Of a stretch of DNA of 64,000 nucleotides, positions 37,878 to 46,832 are shown piece by piece. Each line of letters starts with the position of its first letter. The first letter of the stretch is position 1. The notes below the pieces were generated by a model. It did no database searches. It was not told where the DNA came from and saw only the letters and a program-made list of their open reading frames with translations. Source of the stretch: Marinomonas aquiplantarum (GTDB lineage: Bacteria > Pseudomonadota > Gammaproteobacteria > Pseudomonadales > Marinomonadaceae); contig NZ_QNRF01000010.1 in assembly GCF_003314975.1 (NCBI RefSeq), forward strand, positions 1 through 64,000, written 5' to 3'. A program made the position numbers and the translations under genes.

Positions 37878-38717
37878 TTAATAGACGGAATATCTTAACC
37901 TTTGAAACACCGCAAAACGAGGAATACCTCGCTGGGTAAAGCCACTGTGCTTGAAGATAACCGTTGAGCCCACTGCTGGCGGATTTTCTCTTTCTTGATC
38001 ACTGAAACCACTGCCAATTTTAAAACGCACACCTGACGGCATTTCCACTAAAATCGCCCCCATTTTATGTTCATATTTCCCCTGACCGGGTAACAAAGCG
38101 ATTACTTTCGCCTCTTTTTCTTCATAAGGTTTGAGTTTTAATAAGTTATCTGTACGACCACTTTCAAACACCGCCATTTTACGATGCAACATCAAGCCTT
38201 CCGCACCTGATGCAACATATTCATTCAATCGATCGTACAGTTCAGGTAAGCTCGCTACGGTAAATTGTTCCACTGGTATCACGTGAGGCAAATCAAGGTG
38301 GTCTAAAATACGTTTATAACGAGCATACCGCTGTTCAAACGTCATGCTTCGTTCTTGGTCTGGGGCATCAAAGATCATGTATTTTATTTGTCGCCACTCA
38401 TGCTCAACCGGCTGTTTCTTTCGCACGATCGACATAACGTTGGCAAAGTCATCCCGCTGAGTCCAAAGCTCACCATCTAACCAAATATTGGGCAGTTTTT
38501 CGGTGAACCACTGCGGCGCATTAATGTCATTTCCTTTACGAGTAATCAGCTTAGATCCGGTCCAGATGGCTCGAATACCATCGTATTTTTCGCTAATAAG
38601 GTAATCTTTAACGCGAGTTTCGTCACTAAATTGAGTGGCTAATTGCACATCTGTTTGGGCAATGCTTGAGGCGGGAAGGCTTATCATAAGCCCAATCAAA
38701 AAAAATCGTATCCACAT
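37878..38717 (-). CDS. exported minimal ATP-dependent DNA ligase (LigE-type)
   Basis: A 279-aa protein. An N-terminal signal peptide (cleavage near SSIAQ, residues 17-21) is followed by an adenylation domain with motif I EKYDGIRA (Lys44 the AMP acceptor), WLDGELW (motif III region), EGLMLHRK (motif IV) and LLKLKPYEEKEA (motif V). A compact OB domain follows. Such minimal bacterial ligases are predicted periplasmic and have been linked to DNA uptake or biofilm DNA. ATP supply outside the cytoplasm is unexplained. This is separate from the NAD-dependent replicative ligase. Confidence 0.88.
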   Translation of the reverse strand: MWIRFFLIGLMISLPASSIAQTDVQLATQFSDETRVKDYLISEKYDGIRAIWTGSKLITRKGNDINAPQWFTEKLPNIWLDGELWTQRDDFANVMSIVRKKQPVEHEWRQIKYMIFDAPDQERSMTFEQRYARYKRILDHLDLPHVIPVEQFTVASLPELYDRLNEYVASGAEGLMLHRKMAVFESGRTDNLLKLKPYEEKEAKVIALLPGQGKYEHKMGAILVEMPSGVRFKIGSGFSDQERENPPAVGSTVIFKHSGFTQRGIPRFAVFQRLRYSVY

Positions 38718-38833
38718 ATCTCACTCCTTGAGATCATTTCAAAGTTATCTGTTCCTAGGTATAAAATTAAAGTATTTAATTCTGTTTAGCAATTTTTAAG
38801 AAAAAGTTGTCTTTTTTCAAAAAGCGCACACAA

Positions 38834-38859
38834 AAAAGCCAAGCATATGCTTGGCTTTT
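38834..38859 (-). terminator. DUF1127 gene terminator
   Basis: A perfect 13-bp-arm palindrome (AAAGCCAAGCAT core) followed on the minus strand by a T run, about 20 bases after the stop. Confidence 0.85.
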
Positions 38860-38879
38860 AAACTTGCAAAAAGACTGGC

Positions 38880-39062
38880 TTAAGCTGCTGATTGACGGCC
38901 ATATTGAACCGCCTCTTTAATGTTAAATCGAGAAATACCCAACTCAGCCAATTCGCGATCTGAGTAAGATTTCAATTCATTAATCGCTTGTTTCGTTTCA
39001 CAATTGTCTTTTGTACTAAAAAGAGAAACAAGGGATGCGAAGAAAGTCGTTAGTTTAGTCAT
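38880..39062 (-). CDS. small DUF1127 protein
   Basis: A 60-aa protein from the ATG at 39062, with GAGG 6-7 bases upstream. The C-terminal half is the DUF1127 motif (LKSYSDRELAELGISRFNIKEAV), and the N-terminal half is a hydrophobic amphipathic segment. Alphaproteobacterial relatives act in RNA turnover and phosphate or stress regulation; the role here is unknown. It has its own terminator and a 259-base upstream region with palindromes. Confidence 0.8.
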   Translation of the reverse strand: MTKLTTFFASLVSLFSTKDNCETKQAINELKSYSDRELAELGISRFNIKEAVQYGRQSAA

Positions 39063-39229
39063 ATTGAGCCTCATATGAATGATCGAATTAAACAATCTTG
39101 ACCCCAATTGCATATTGAAGCAGTTGCTTTCAAATGCATGACAAGGTTCGTTTTAGGCTGCCGAGCGGCAATTGTTATTTTTCTGAGGCTTTATCGAACG
39201 TCTTGACAATGGAATGTGGTAAAATCACC

Positions 39230-39241
39230 ACTTGATCAAGT
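39230..39241. promoter_or_regulatory. 12-bp palindrome ACTTGATCAAGT upstream of DUF1127 gene
   Basis: A perfect 12-bp palindrome directly adjoining a GTGGT-6-ACCAC inverted repeat (39216-39231), about 170 bases upstream of the DUF1127 start. No gene is seen in 39063-39321. Possible operator; binding protein unknown. Confidence 0.3.
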
Positions 39242-39321
39242 CGTGTATAGATTAATTTCTAACCAACTTTATGTCTAGTCTTTTACCCCTTAAAACACAC
39301 TTTTTTCATGATTTTTCGTCA

Positions 39322-40212
39322 TTAACTTACCTCCTTTTTACAACCAACAGATCTATATACCTCACTCATCAAATGTTTCACTCGATTTGGTTGTAAACGG
39401 CCTTTTCTTTGTACTAAATACAAAGGCTCAGTAACACGATTAGACATGCTATGAACACGAATTAAGTCCTGTTTTGCAAACGCCTTTACAGCATAATTTG
39501 GCAAAACCGTAAAACCAATCCCTCGACTAACAGGCTCTAAAATCAAACTAATTTGATTAGAAAATGCTTTTTTGGGAATTTGACCAACATGCTGAAAGTC
39601 TTCAAAGTTCGCTGACAACAATAGACTGGTATGATGCTTACCATCAGGATGATCTACCAAGCCTAGTGACAATAAGTTTTGCCAAGTCACCTCAGAAAAC
39701 TCAGCAGGTGTCACCAAAAGCAAAGCTTCTTCAGCTAATTGATTTGAAACAACATCAAGACTCTTAGCAGGATAAGTCATCAAACCAAAATCGATCCTAT
39801 CCTCCAACACCGCGGCTTCAACATCCTCGTTTGAAGCAAAGCGGTACTCTAAGATCAATTCTTTGTGAGACCGCTGTAGATCCAGTAATTGAGGATACAA
39901 GTTTAATCCGACACTGCCAGGAGACATAATGCTGACAACCCCTTCATAAGCTGGATCGGCCATGACCTTACGCTCAAGGTTATTCAGCGACTCTAACAAC
40001 CGCTTTGCCTCTTGATAAAGTGTCTGTCCCCTGTCGGTTAAGCTGAAGCGTTTGCCTTCCCGCATTAACAATTCAACAGACAAATGCTCCTCTAATTTTT
40101 TCACTTGCTGACTGACTCCAGACTGCGTCATATGCAAACTGTCGGCCGCTCTGGTGAAATGCCCAACGTCCACTAAGGTAACAAATGTTTTAAGCCAAAC
40201 CGGATTAATCAT
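39322..40212 (-). CDS. LysR-family transcriptional regulator
   Basis: A 296-aa regulator with N-terminal HTH (FTRAADSLHMTQSGVSQQVKKLEEHL, residues about 18-43) and a C-terminal effector domain (about 90-285). It diverges from the VOC gene 91 bases away, the usual arrangement for a LysR regulator and its target. Ligand unknown. Confidence 0.9.
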   Translation of the reverse strand: MINPVWLKTFVTLVDVGHFTRAADSLHMTQSGVSQQVKKLEEHLSVELLMREGKRFSLTDRGQTLYQEAKRLLESLNNLERKVMADPAYEGVVSIMSPGSVGLNLYPQLLDLQRSHKELILEYRFASNEDVEAAVLEDRIDFGLMTYPAKSLDVVSNQLAEEALLLVTPAEFSEVTWQNLLSLGLVDHPDGKHHTSLLLSANFEDFQHVGQIPKKAFSNQISLILEPVSRGIGFTVLPNYAVKAFAKQDLIRVHSMSNRVTEPLYLVQRKGRLQPNRVKHLMSEVYRSVGCKKEVS

Positions 40213-40303
40213 TACAAAAAATACTCAAATATATAATTTTTAATAATTTTACAGAATTAAAAAGGAATTGTAATCTGCCTTCCATCAAACGAAGGAGATC
40301 ATT

Positions 40304-40804
40304 ATGCAAAAGCAATATCCAAGAAGTTTTTCTCATATCGGCATTTCTGTTCCTGATCTAGAAAAAGCCGTTGAATTTTATACTCAAGTATTGGGTTGGT
40401 ATCTAATCATGGCGCCAACAGACATTACAGAAGATGACAGTGCCATAGGTGAAATGTGCACTGATGTATTTGGTGCAGGGTGGAATTCATTTCGCATCGC
40501 CCACCTTTCCACCGGTGATCGTATTGGGGTAGAGCTTTTCCAATTTGAAAACCAACAAAACCCTGAGAACAATTTTGAATATTGGAAAACAGGCATCTTC
40601 CATTTTTGTGTGCAAGATCCCAATGTAGAAGAGTTAGCCGATAAAATCGTCGCGGCAGGCGGAAAAAAACGTATGCCAGAACCAAGATACTATTATCCTG
40701 GCGAAAAACCTTATCGCATGATTTATATGGAAGACCCGTTTGGTAACATTTTGGAAATTTATAGCCACAGCTACGAATTAATTTACAGTGCTGGCGCTTA
40801 CTAA
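40304..40804 (+). CDS. VOC-family (glyoxalase/dioxygenase superfamily) protein
   Basis: A 166-aa single-chain vicinal-oxygen-chelate protein with two beta-alpha-beta-beta-beta modules. Probable metal ligands are His11 or nearby (FSHIGISV), Glu (RIGVELFQF), His (GIFHFCVQD) and Glu (NILEIYSHS). GAAGGAG precedes the ATG. Substrate unknown: glyoxalase, fosfomycin-type or dioxygenase roles are all possible. Likely controlled by the divergent LysR regulator (inference). Confidence 0.85.
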   Translation: MQKQYPRSFSHIGISVPDLEKAVEFYTQVLGWYLIMAPTDITEDDSAIGEMCTDVFGAGWNSFRIAHLSTGDRIGVELFQFENQQNPENNFEYWKTGIFHFCVQDPNVEELADKIVAAGGKKRMPEPRYYYPGEKPYRMIYMEDPFGNILEIYSHSYELIYSAGAY

Positions 40805-40813
40805 TGTTCTACA

Positions 40814-40842
40814 GTCGAACAGGCTAGCCTAGTCTGTTCGAC
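40814..40842 (+). other. stem-loop downstream of VOC gene
   Basis: Perfect 9-bp arms GTCGAACAG and CTGTTCGAC enclose an 11-base segment. A second palindrome, AGGCTAGCCT, overlaps the left arm. No T run follows immediately, so it may stabilise the mRNA end or terminate weakly. Confidence 0.45.
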
Positions 40843-40895
40843 CACACCATTTTCACGTAAGCTAGGCTTTTATCAATAGAGAATAAAACAAGCTG

Positions 40896-41780
40896 ATGCG
40901 AGTCGTTATATTACTTTCTATTTTGCTAATCAGTGCTTTTAATCCAGCGTTAGCCGAACCTGATTTTGCTCACATAAAACACATGGCACAACTGTCTTCG
41001 GATACCTATGAAGCCGCTCAGCAAGAAGAGCTGAACACAAATACTTTAGCGGATAAACTAGCGCAACAAGACGAAGTTTTATTACATGATTCTGTTATAC
41101 CCAATTCGGATGTGCTGTATTTTTTATCGGAAAACAGCCAATACCAAACCATCGCGATTCGTGGCACTGCTAACCTAAATAATGTCATTGTGGATTTAAC
41201 CGTCTCACTGCAACCCAATAAAGCGCTGGGTATTCTTCTACATCAAGGCTTTGCCGAAGCCGCTCAGCAAGTGTTAGAAGATGTTAGACCCTACTTAAGA
41301 AGTAACAAACCAATTCGCATTACAGGTCACAGTCTAGGAGGCGCGATTGCCGTAGTATTGGGCATGTTGGTTCAAGAGGAATCCCTACCGCTTGAGCAAA
41401 TTACGACATTTGGACAGCCCAAAGTAACCAATGTCAGTGGCGCTAAAAAGTTTGCTGACCTGCCTCTGATCCGCGTCGTAACACAAGACGACATCGTCCC
41501 CTTAGTGCCACCCATCAGCCCATTACAAATTCGGAATTTAGACATTTTTTGGCACATGGGAGAAGAGATCATCCTGTTAGCACCTCACCAATATTCCATC
41601 ACCAGTGGCCTAAAAAGCGCCATGAGAGCAACCAAGTTCACCAATAAATTACCGAGTGAAGCGAACTTGCTCGCCCATACCATGGCGCAATATTTGAGTT
41701 TATTAGAGCAATTGCAGCAGAACAAACAGGCCATTCCCTATCGCATGGACATAAACCTGTTTGGCATTTCCATTGACTAG
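40896..41780 (+). CDS. class 3 lipase, exported
   Basis: A 294-aa protein with a signal peptide (cleavage after about residue 20, PALA-EP). The lipase nucleophile motif is GHSLGG (Ser146), followed by FGQPKV and the Asp region VTQDDIVPLVPP; His is probably in the LAHTMAQY or HQYSI segment. The oxyanion and fold pattern match fungal-type class 3 lipases. Its stop codon shares the CTAG tetranucleotide with the stop of the convergent Hsp70 gene. Confidence 0.85.
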   Translation: MRVVILLSILLISAFNPALAEPDFAHIKHMAQLSSDTYEAAQQEELNTNTLADKLAQQDEVLLHDSVIPNSDVLYFLSENSQYQTIAIRGTANLNNVIVDLTVSLQPNKALGILLHQGFAEAAQQVLEDVRPYLRSNKPIRITGHSLGGAIAVVLGMLVQEESLPLEQITTFGQPKVTNVSGAKKFADLPLIRVVTQDDIVPLVPPISPLQIRNLDIFWHMGEEIILLAPHQYSITSGLKSAMRATKFTNKLPSEANLLAHTMAQYLSLLEQLQQNKQAIPYRMDINLFGISID

Positions 41781-44476
41781 TCAGAAGATAAACGCAAACC
41801 AATGGGCAAACTCTCGCCCACTAACGAATTTAATTCTTCCGAACTGATCTCGACCTGACTCTCAAGACGACTTGCCCATTGCGATGGGCATTTGTCTTTG
41901 ACTAACTTTTTAGACACTTTCTTGCGATAGTCAGTCAACCAATCCGATTCCCCGACTGATATCTGGCACATGAGAACAGCAGCTAAACCAGCTTGCTTAC
42001 GTTTCTTCCAATCTTCTTTCAATGCTCGATCTAAAATGGCCTGTAACTCCGACTCAGGCAATCGATCAGACGCCTCTCCAGACAAAAGACGACGAGAAGC
42101 AATTCGTCCCAACGTCCACCAAGCGGTGTCTGGCTCAGACGATTTCGTCAAACGCTTCAACAACCACTCTACCAAGGTTTGTTTTTCAGACAGGGACAAG
42201 CTTTCCAACGCGCCCATCAATCGAATGAGATCATCGCTAGAACGGGTGGCGAGCGCCTTCATTTTCTCTCTTGAGCGCTGTCCCGCAGGTGAATAGAACT
42301 GGCTGAACTGCTTAAACAAGTTCATTTGTTGATCTAATGACAAACCACCCGCAATACGGCGATACAAGGTCCAATATTGTCCCCAAACGGCCGCACTATC
42401 GAACTGAGTACCTGCTTTGGTTAAATTAATGACTTGCTGAACTCGGCTTTCATCGCCTTCTGCGCCATAACCCGGGCGCAGACAATAGCCCAATAACTGA
42501 AGCCACTGCCGTTCATGCTGGGCACTTTTCACTCGACCAGACTTTAATACCAGCAATTTATCCACCACTCTTCGAGAAGTGGCCAAACTCCAGTCGTCGC
42601 GAGCACCAAGTAATTGATCCAGATCTTGTTTTAACGATTTCACCAAATCTGGTGATTGCTTTTGACCCGCACTGGAAAAGCATCGCGCCAAATGCTCTTC
42701 TGCTTCGCCCATTTTGGCGGCGAGCAAACCTTCATTGTCGCGGGTAACACGCTCTTCTGAAGCTTGCGTGGAAAACTCCAAACGCCATTTGTCAGATGAA
42801 CCCGCACTTAACAGTTCCAGCTGCAGAATGCCCACCTCAGTCATTTGCGCAGCAACATTGACCTGCACTTCTGCGCTGTCTTGCTGCGCATCCAACTCAG
42901 TGGCTAAAGTAGATATATAATGTAGACCTGACTCGTCACGCACCTCACCAAGCTTGCCAATAATATGGTCGCCTGCACGATAAAGAGGAAATTGCACTTC
43001 CTCTCCCAAGGTCACCATAAAATCCCGTGACAATGTCAGGGGTTCAGCCGTCAATGTGCCTTTAGGCAAGATACAAACAAACTGCTGCTCTGCCAGTTTT
43101 AAATACAAGCTATGCGGCACACCGCTCTCAATTCGGTGCCCTTCACCGGCTAAGGCTTTCAGATACCAAGCTGCCCCTTTGGCAACCGCCTCGTTCGGCG
43201 CTTCCGCAAGACATTCTAAAATAGGCTGATCTGTCCAAGTATTTAACTGCTTAAGCAACTGGCTTTTTAGAAGCTCACTGTTAAATAAACCACCATTAAA
43301 AAGCACAGCGTCTGGCATAGACGACTGAGTCGCTTGCTGAATATCGGCTTGGTGTTGACGAATGAAATCCGCGATATGACGTGTAAAAGCCGGATCAGAT
43401 TCATAGGCTAATCCTAGCGTATGCATCGCATATGAGCTTTTATGCACGCTATCGTCCAATGCGACCATAGGGAAAAAGCCAGAGCTGACTTGATCTAATA
43501 ATGCAGCACGAGAGACATCGAATTTTTGTGCACCACCAATCAATCGACTGCCGCCGCCTAATACCGTAATACTCAAGGATTCAGGTGCGTCATCACTGAG
43601 CAAGGTTTCTTTTGCTCGGCGGGTTTGCTGCACCAAGGCCGCTAATCGAGACGCCGATAAAGCAGAGATTTGTTTAGGATCCAACTGAAACGCCAAAGCT
43701 TGATCAAGATTATCGCCACCCAATAATAGGTGTTCACCAACAGCGATTCGCTTCAAGGCAATGTGGTTCTTCTTCGTGCTAGGTAAAATCGATACCAAAC
43801 TGAAGTCACTGGTGCCACCACCAATATCCACTACCAGCAGCATTTTTTTATCCGCAAGATCCGCACGCTTTTGGTCATCACTAATATAGTGATAACAAGC
43901 GGCTTGTGGTTCTTCTAATAAATACAGATCATTCAAACCTGCTTTCTTCGCCGCTTCTAGCGTCAAAGCTCGGGCTTCTTCATCGAACGAGGCCGGCAAG
44001 GTTAACGCCACTTGCTGCTGCTCTAAAGGCGCATCGGCAAATTGCTGATTCCAACTTTGACGAATGTGCTGCAACAAGAGTTCGCTGGCTTTGAGTGGAC
44101 TGATTTTATTTTTTAGCTCACTTCCCCACGGCAGAATAGCCGCACGGCGATCCACTTGACGATGACTAAGCCAACTTTTAGCACTTTGTACCAATTGACC
44201 CGCTCGACGTTGGCCTAATGCCAAAGCTCCCATTCCAACAATGTAGTCTTTATCTTGGCTATTATGCCAAGGTAAAACAGGATCAATCTTACCCAGTTCG
44301 TCGTCGGCTAAAAGATAAATCGCACTGGGCAGATAATCGAACGTTTGTACCGACGCATCTGCCATGAACTGCGGCATAGATAATAACAAAGGCTCGGACG
44401 CTTCTGGTGTTAAATAAGACACCACACAGTTTGTTGTCCCTAGGTCAATACCAACTCGATAAGCGCCTTTTGTCAT
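41777..44476 (-). CDS. Hsp70-like protein with DUF3731 C-terminal region
   Basis: An 899-aa DnaK-related protein. The actin-like ATPase domain (residues 1 to about 420) has phosphate-1 GIDLGTTNC, LPASFDEEAR, phosphate-2 VVDIGGGTSDFSL, GGDNLD and the adenosine-site-like LFNGGLFNS. A short beta-module (about 480-560, QVNVAAQMTEVGILQLEL, then KWRLEFSTQ) resembles the end of the neighbouring Hsp70. A ~320-aa helical C-terminal part matches the DnaK-related DUF3731 family. No standard substrate-binding lid is seen. Its start overlaps the upstream Hsp70 stop by one base. Function unknown. Confidence 0.88.
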   Translation of the reverse strand: MTKGAYRVGIDLGTTNCVVSYLTPEASEPLLLSMPQFMADASVQTFDYLPSAIYLLADDELGKIDPVLPWHNSQDKDYIVGMGALALGQRRAGQLVQSAKSWLSHRQVDRRAAILPWGSELKNKISPLKASELLLQHIRQSWNQQFADAPLEQQQVALTLPASFDEEARALTLEAAKKAGLNDLYLLEEPQAACYHYISDDQKRADLADKKMLLVVDIGGGTSDFSLVSILPSTKKNHIALKRIAVGEHLLLGGDNLDQALAFQLDPKQISALSASRLAALVQQTRRAKETLLSDDAPESLSITVLGGGSRLIGGAQKFDVSRAALLDQVSSGFFPMVALDDSVHKSSYAMHTLGLAYESDPAFTRHIADFIRQHQADIQQATQSSMPDAVLFNGGLFNSELLKSQLLKQLNTWTDQPILECLAEAPNEAVAKGAAWYLKALAGEGHRIESGVPHSLYLKLAEQQFVCILPKGTLTAEPLTLSRDFMVTLGEEVQFPLYRAGDHIIGKLGEVRDESGLHYISTLATELDAQQDSAEVQVNVAAQMTEVGILQLELLSAGSSDKWRLEFSTQASEERVTRDNEGLLAAKMGEAEEHLARCFSSAGQKQSPDLVKSLKQDLDQLLGARDDWSLATSRRVVDKLLVLKSGRVKSAQHERQWLQLLGYCLRPGYGAEGDESRVQQVINLTKAGTQFDSAAVWGQYWTLYRRIAGGLSLDQQMNLFKQFSQFYSPAGQRSREKMKALATRSSDDLIRLMGALESLSLSEKQTLVEWLLKRLTKSSEPDTAWWTLGRIASRRLLSGEASDRLPESELQAILDRALKEDWKKRKQAGLAAVLMCQISVGESDWLTDYRKKVSKKLVKDKCPSQWASRLESQVEISSEELNSLVGESLPIGLRLSSD

Positions 44477-46233
44477 TAACCTTCCCTCACCTGAAACTCA
44501 ATTTTCCATTGTAAATCCGAACGAGTATCGTGAGCTTGTAACAGCAACAAACCTAAATCTGTCACTTGCGCAGTAACGTAAACACGTACCATCTCGCCTT
44601 TGGCGTAATGTCCCTCATCAAGTTGAATGCTTAATGGGTTCAATTCGTTTAGCTGAGCCAAGGAGAAAGAAGAAATGACCTTACCCAAGGGTTCGGCTTC
44701 ACTTTTTTGCGATTGAAAGAAACGGAAATGAACGGGCTCACCCACAACCAATGAGAACTCATTTGGCAGCATTTGCTCATCACTCCCTTCTTCCAACCCA
44801 AACGGCGCCACACAGATAGCATCTATTGGTGGCGGCATACCCGGAATCGCCGGCATGGGACTGGCAACCCCTATGTAATAGTTCGCTGCTAAACCGCTTT
44901 TTACTTTGACTCCGCCATTGGCTTGAACCTGAGCATAATAGGTCGCGCCCTTCGCCACCGCATGATCTAGGTGAGCAGGCGTCAACATAGTAAATTGAGC
45001 CCCTTCAAGCAGTTCACTCAGTCGAGAAGACAAACTTGTCACCATAGGCGAAGCGTTAAACACACCACCGTTTAGCAAGACTTTAGTCGGCTTCGCCTGA
45101 TATTGACCTATAAACTCACTGATATGCCGAGTGATCGCCGGGTCACTTTCGTAATCCAGATTGATCGTACTGATACCAGAACGAGCTATTTTTTGAGCTT
45201 GCTCACCCGCGCTCACCGCAGGGAAAAAGCCCTCAATTAATAACTGCTGAACATCACTCTGCGTTAACGTCGCTTTGATGCTTTTGTTAAAGATGCTGCG
45301 CCCACGGCTTGGCACCACAACCGAAGCGTCCGTTAGCTCAGGATTAGCAAGCAGACGCTCTTTCGCATCCCGACACGCTTGAGTCAAACCACTAATTTGC
45401 CATGGCTCTAGCTGGGTACCTTGTTGTGCTAATTGCCCAGCCAAATGGTAGGTTAACGTCATGTCCATATTGTCGCCGCCAAGCAAAATATGACGACCAA
45501 CAGCAATGCGCTCTAAGCCCAACGCTCCCGATTCTTCGGTCACTTGAATCAAAGATAAATCGGTAGTACCACCGCCGACATCAACTACAAGAATCTGTTC
45601 GCCTAGCGTTAACTGGCTTTGCCAATCCTGCTGATCCGCTAACCAAGCGTAGAATGCCGCTAAAGGCTCTTCGATGAGTCTCGCCCTTAATCCTACTTTC
45701 TCAGCCGCTTGTTCAGTAACCGTTCGAGCGGCAGGGTCAAATGATGCCGGTACCGTAATGACGACCTCTTGTTGTGACATCGGCGACATTGGAAAAGCAT
45801 GATTCCAAGCGGACACCAAATGGCCTAGCAAGCTTTCAGTCACCTGCGCGGGCGACACCTTGTCGACTTCTTCCAAAGCATCGATTGGCAATACCGCTTC
45901 GTCTGGCCCAACTTGCGAATGGCATAACCAACTTTTTGCACTTTGCACCATACGACCAGATGACTTTGCCCCCAATTCACGGGCCAGTTGACCAAGAATG
46001 TACGAGGTTTCCCCCCACGGCAACTGTAAGTCACTTTCAAGAAATTCCGTGGCATGAGGGTAATACACAAAGGATGGCAATAGCGGACGTTCTACCACCT
46101 GCCCTGCAGCACTTAACTGAGGAATCAGTAGTTGCTGTAAGCTAGGAGACGGCTCATTCGCTTTGTTTTTCTCTAAAAAGTAGACAGCCGAATGCGTGGT
46201 ACCTAAATCGATACCAATGACATAGTCACTCAT
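44476..46233 (-). CDS. Hsp70-family protein without lid domain
   Basis: A 585-aa DnaK-related ATPase. The nucleotide-binding domain (about 1-420) has GIDLGTTHS, VPASFDPAART, IEEPLAAFYAW, VVDVGGGTTDLSL, GGDNMD and LLNGGVFNA. The C-terminal ~150 residues make a beta-rich module ending with VTDLGLLLLQAHDTRSDLQWKIEF, shared in pattern with the 899-aa paralogue, and stop where a DnaK lid would begin. It lies 2 bases after the DUF2760 gene and overlaps the next Hsp70 gene. No dnaJ or grpE is adjacent. Confidence 0.88.
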   Translation of the reverse strand: MSDYVIGIDLGTTHSAVYFLEKNKANEPSPSLQQLLIPQLSAAGQVVERPLLPSFVYYPHATEFLESDLQLPWGETSYILGQLARELGAKSSGRMVQSAKSWLCHSQVGPDEAVLPIDALEEVDKVSPAQVTESLLGHLVSAWNHAFPMSPMSQQEVVITVPASFDPAARTVTEQAAEKVGLRARLIEEPLAAFYAWLADQQDWQSQLTLGEQILVVDVGGGTTDLSLIQVTEESGALGLERIAVGRHILLGGDNMDMTLTYHLAGQLAQQGTQLEPWQISGLTQACRDAKERLLANPELTDASVVVPSRGRSIFNKSIKATLTQSDVQQLLIEGFFPAVSAGEQAQKIARSGISTINLDYESDPAITRHISEFIGQYQAKPTKVLLNGGVFNASPMVTSLSSRLSELLEGAQFTMLTPAHLDHAVAKGATYYAQVQANGGVKVKSGLAANYYIGVASPMPAIPGMPPPIDAICVAPFGLEEGSDEQMLPNEFSLVVGEPVHFRFFQSQKSEAEPLGKVISSFSLAQLNELNPLSIQLDEGHYAKGEMVRVYVTAQVTDLGLLLLQAHDTRSDLQWKIEFQVREG

Positions 46234-46235
46234 GA

Positions 46236-46829
46236 TTACACCTCGACTTCAGCAGGCGCCAGAATAGACAAGCTTTGGGTTTGGCTGACTTTAGGCAATC
46301 GTATGTCTGTCACTTGCCAGCCTGGGTGAATCAAGTTCCCCGAATATGGCCCCGTTCCTTCGACACGACCTTCCAGCTTGATTTGCTGTGCATCATAATC
46401 CGCTGGGACAGTCACCGAGGTATTTTCAGGCGCCGAATTCACCACCTCAATGGTAAAGTTTTGCGCCAAAACCTTGCTGCTACCAGCATGAATTTGACGC
46501 GCTGCAGCACCCACTTCTTCATCGGAATAGGCATCAATGCTTTCCTGCACGAAGTCAATAAAACGCGCTTCTTGCTGTAAAAGTTGCAGCAATTGCAATG
46601 CACCATCTGTATTCACTGACGCGAGAGCCGGCGCAGCCACCTCGATCTCGCGAATCACTTCAACTTCTTCTGTGATGACTTTCGGCTCTACTTCAAAGGC
46701 CAACTTTTCACCTTGGCCTATGGCAAGACAACGAGCCGCATAATCCCCATTGCTCAAATATTTAAAAAATTGACCAAAGGCACCAAATAAGCGCGGAATG
46801 AAAGACACTTTCGTTAATGTTTGACTCAT
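46236..46829 (-). CDS. DUF2760 protein, Hsp70-associated
   Basis: A 197-aa protein. An N-terminal stretch (about 1-45) and a Glu/Val-rich segment precede the DUF2760 core (about 75-197: LQLLQQEARFIDFVQESIDAYSDEEVGAAARQIH, then YSGNLIHPGWQV, ending LSILAPAEVEV). There is no signal peptide or clear membrane helix. DUF2760 is recurrently found beside these Hsp70 genes; its role is unknown, perhaps an adaptor or client-recognition subunit (inference). It begins 3 bases after the uup stop. Confidence 0.8.
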   Translation of the reverse strand: MSQTLTKVSFIPRLFGAFGQFFKYLSNGDYAARCLAIGQGEKLAFEVEPKVITEEVEVIREIEVAAPALASVNTDGALQLLQLLQQEARFIDFVQESIDAYSDEEVGAAARQIHAGSSKVLAQNFTIEVVNSAPENTSVTVPADYDAQQIKLEGRVEGTGPYSGNLIHPGWQVTDIRLPKVSQTQSLSILAPAEVEV

Positions 46830-46832
46830 GTT

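Noticed and set aside
39140-39250. A TTGACA (39203) with a nearby TAAAAT as a plus-strand promoter
   Set aside because: The spacing is about 11 bases and no plus-strand gene follows; not a credible sigma-70 promoter.
45774-46145. 123-aa plus-strand frame within the 585-aa Hsp70 gene
   Set aside because: Antisense to the intact ATPase domain; no ribosome site or family motif.
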